From JBBSIG01 sp038232215 (lineage in GTDB: Bacteria; Actinomycetota; Thermoleophilia; Gaiellales; Gaiellaceae), in contig JBBSIG010000066.1 of NCBI GenBank assembly GCA_038232215.1, positions 1 through 12,202 of the forward strand: a stretch of 12,202 nucleotides of DNA, read 5' to 3'. Of this stretch, positions 10,778 to 12,202 are shown one piece after another. Made by a program: the position numbers and the translations under genes. Every line of letters starts with the position of its first letter. The first letter of the stretch is position 1. Under the pieces are notes generated by a model. The model searched no databases, was not told the DNA's origin, and saw nothing but the letters and a program-made list of their open reading frames with translations.

Positions 10778-12202
10778 ATGCCGAGCCCCCCGGCAGAACG
10801 GTCGCCGCACCTCGTCCTGCGCTTCGCCCTCTACACCGGGCTGGCGCTCCTCGCGGCGGCGCTCGCGATCGTCTGGTTCGTTCGCCGGGACGCGCAGGTG
10901 CGCGCCGAGCGCGCGGTCGGGTTCCACGCGCAGTTCATCGCGGACACCATCCTGCGCGACCACCTCGCGCCCCAGGATCTGACGGCGCCCGTGCACGGCC
11001 AGAGGCTCCGCCAGCTCGACGATCTGATGCGACGCGAGGTCCTGCGGGGAGGCGCGCTGCGCGCCAACCTCTACTCGAGGTCGGGCGTCGTCACCTACTC
11101 GAGCGACCACTCCCTGATCGGAGGCAGGCCGATCGACGCGAAGGTGGGCCCGGCGCTCGTCGGCCTCATCGACCAGGAGACCTCGCACCTGAACGAGGAG
11201 GGCGGGGAGGGCGAGAACCCGAGGATCCTCGAGGCCTACGTGCCGCTGCTGGCTGCGGACGGGGGGCGGCCCGTCGGCGTGCTCGAGCTGTACCAGGACT
11301 ACGCGCCCGTCGCTCGAGAGATCCGGAGCGCGGTCGTGCCCGTCGCCGCGGCCCTCGCGCTCGCGCTCCTCGCTCTCTACGCCTCGCTCTTCCCGATCCT
11401 CCGGCGCGTCACGCGCGCCCTCGAGCGCCGAAGCAACCGGTTGCGCGAGCAGAGCGAGGCCCTGCGGGCGACGAACGAGACGCTGCAGGCGCTGATCGAC
11501 GCGACTCCGATCGCCATCCAGGCGGTCGACCCCGCGGGCAACGTCCAGATCTGGAACCCGGCCGCCGAGCGCATCTTCGGCTGGCGCGCCGACGAGGTGG
11601 TCGGGGGGCCGCTTCCCACGGTTCCGGACGGCGACGGACCGGGTGGCCGGGAGATCCTGGAGCGCGCCCTCACCGGCGAGCCGTTCAGCGATCTCGAGAC
11701 CCGCCGGCTGCGGCGTGACGGCTCGCTCGTGGACGTCAGCATCTCCGCCGCCCCGATCCACGACGCCGACGGCGCGCTCAGCGGCGTCGTCGGGCTCGTC
11801 GTCGACATCAGCGAGCGCAAGCGAGCCGAGGACGACCTCAGACGCCACAACGACGAGCTCGAGGCGCTGTACCGAACGGCACTGCGACTCGGCCAGCGGC
11901 TCGAGCTCGACGGGGTTCTGGAGGAGATCGTCACGCGGGCGGCGGATCTCGGCGAGAGCGAGCACGGCTTCGTCTATCTCGTCGATCCGGACGGCTCGAC
12001 TCTGACGGTGCGCGCCACCACGGGCCGCCTTGCCGCAAGCCTCTTCGGCACGCGCTGCGGCCCGGGCGAGGGCGTGGCCGGCAGGGTATGGCAGACCGGG
12101 AGGCCGATGACGGTAGACGACTACCGCGCCTGGCCCGGCCGGCGCTCCGAGCTGGACGACCTGGGGATGCGAGCCGTCACGGCGGTGCCGCTCCACGCCG
12201 GC
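10778..12202 (+). CDS. Membrane sensor with extracytoplasmic sensor, PAS and GAF domains (3' end beyond window)
   Basis: Partial gene, 475 codons from an ATG at 10778, open to the window edge. Layout: short cytoplasmic N-terminus, transmembrane helix (about 13-35), extracytoplasmic region (36-182) with a Cache-like pattern (ANLYSRSGVVTYSSD; EAYVPLLAADGGRPVGVLEL), second transmembrane helix (about 183-206), coiled-coil linker (208-236), PAS with PAC end (about 236-350, VDPAGNVQIWNPAAERIFGW to GLVVDISERKRAEDDL), and a GAF domain from about 361 (EIVTRAADLGESEHGFVYLV; GEGVAGRVWQTGRPM), cut before its end. Such architecture belongs to signal-transduction proteins, most often histidine kinases, sometimes diguanylate cyclases or PP2C-type phosphatases; the output domain is not in the window. 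No strong Shine-Dalgarno is seen and the 70-nt spacer before it holds no clear promoter or terminator. Stable GC and codon use match the neighbours. Confidence 0.9.
   Translation, partial: MPSPPAERSPHLVLRFALYTGLALLAAALAIVWFVRRDAQVRAERAVGFHAQFIADTILRDHLAPQDLTAPVHGQRLRQLDDLMRREVLRGGALRANLYSRSGVVTYSSDHSLIGGRPIDAKVGPALVGLIDQETSHLNEEGGEGENPRILEAYVPLLAADGGRPVGVLELYQDYAPVAREIRSAVVPVAAALALALLALYASLFPILRRVTRALERRSNRLREQSEALRATNETLQALIDATPIAIQAVDPAGNVQIWNPAAERIFGWRADEVVGGPLPTVPDGDGPGGREILERALTGEPFSDLETRRLRRDGSLVDVSISAAPIHDADGALSGVVGLVVDISERKRAEDDLRRHNDELEALYRTALRLGQRLELDGVLEEIVTRAADLGESEHGFVYLVDPDGSTLTVRATTGRLAASLFGTRCGPGEGVAGRVWQTGRPMTVDDYRAWPGRRSELDDLGMRAVTAVPLHAG

Noticed and set aside
10694..12196. 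500-codon minus-strand frame opposite the sensor gene
   Set aside because: The plus strand has clear transmembrane, PAS and GAF sequence; the minus frame is rich in Arg/Val/Asp without domains.

Overview
The window is a ribosomal-protein / RNA-polymerase locus from a high-GC bacterium. Gene order (tRNA-Met, rpmG, secE, nusG, rplK, rplA, rplJ, rplL, rpoB, rpoC), frequent GTG/TTG starts, a tRNA gene without an encoded CCA, and RpoB/RpoC sequences of Gram-positive type suggest an actinobacterium. A deep-branching class such as Thermoleophilia is my guess; the taxonomy is inference, not proven by the sequence.

Minus strand, read right to left. An elongator tRNA-Met (9642-9569) lies just downstream of a good -10 box. 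It is followed by a tight cluster: rpmG, secE, nusG, rplK and rplA, with gaps of 28, 1, 8 and 10 nt and a TGATG overlap at rplK/rplA. A 133-nt leader with a candidate L10-type switch precedes rplJ-rplL. A 559-nt gap then separates rplL from rpoB. It holds a GC-rich hairpin pair after rplL, the C-terminal relic of a small Thr-tailed protein, a terminator-like hairpin with a T-run, a long GNRA-capped stem, a possible promoter and a short tandem duplication. rpoB and the first 641 codons of rpoC follow; both start with TTG, and the 105-nt gap between them holds a palindromic element that may be a dispersed repeat.

Plus strand, right end. Two genes are transcribed away from the tRNA promoter: a Tat-exported YVTN/YncE-like beta-propeller protein (9733-10707) and the N-terminal 475 residues of a membrane sensor with an extracytoplasmic sensor, PAS and GAF domains (from 10778, cut by the window end).

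The minus-strand genes form the core information-processing cluster: translation elongation (L33, L11, L1, L10, L7/L12), protein export (SecE), elongation control (NusG) and transcription (beta, beta-prime). No mobile element, CRISPR array or obvious new multi-gene system is visible. The most interesting signals are regulatory RNA structures, an insertion-like segment between rplL and rpoB, and lineage-specific extensions of RpoC and RpoB.
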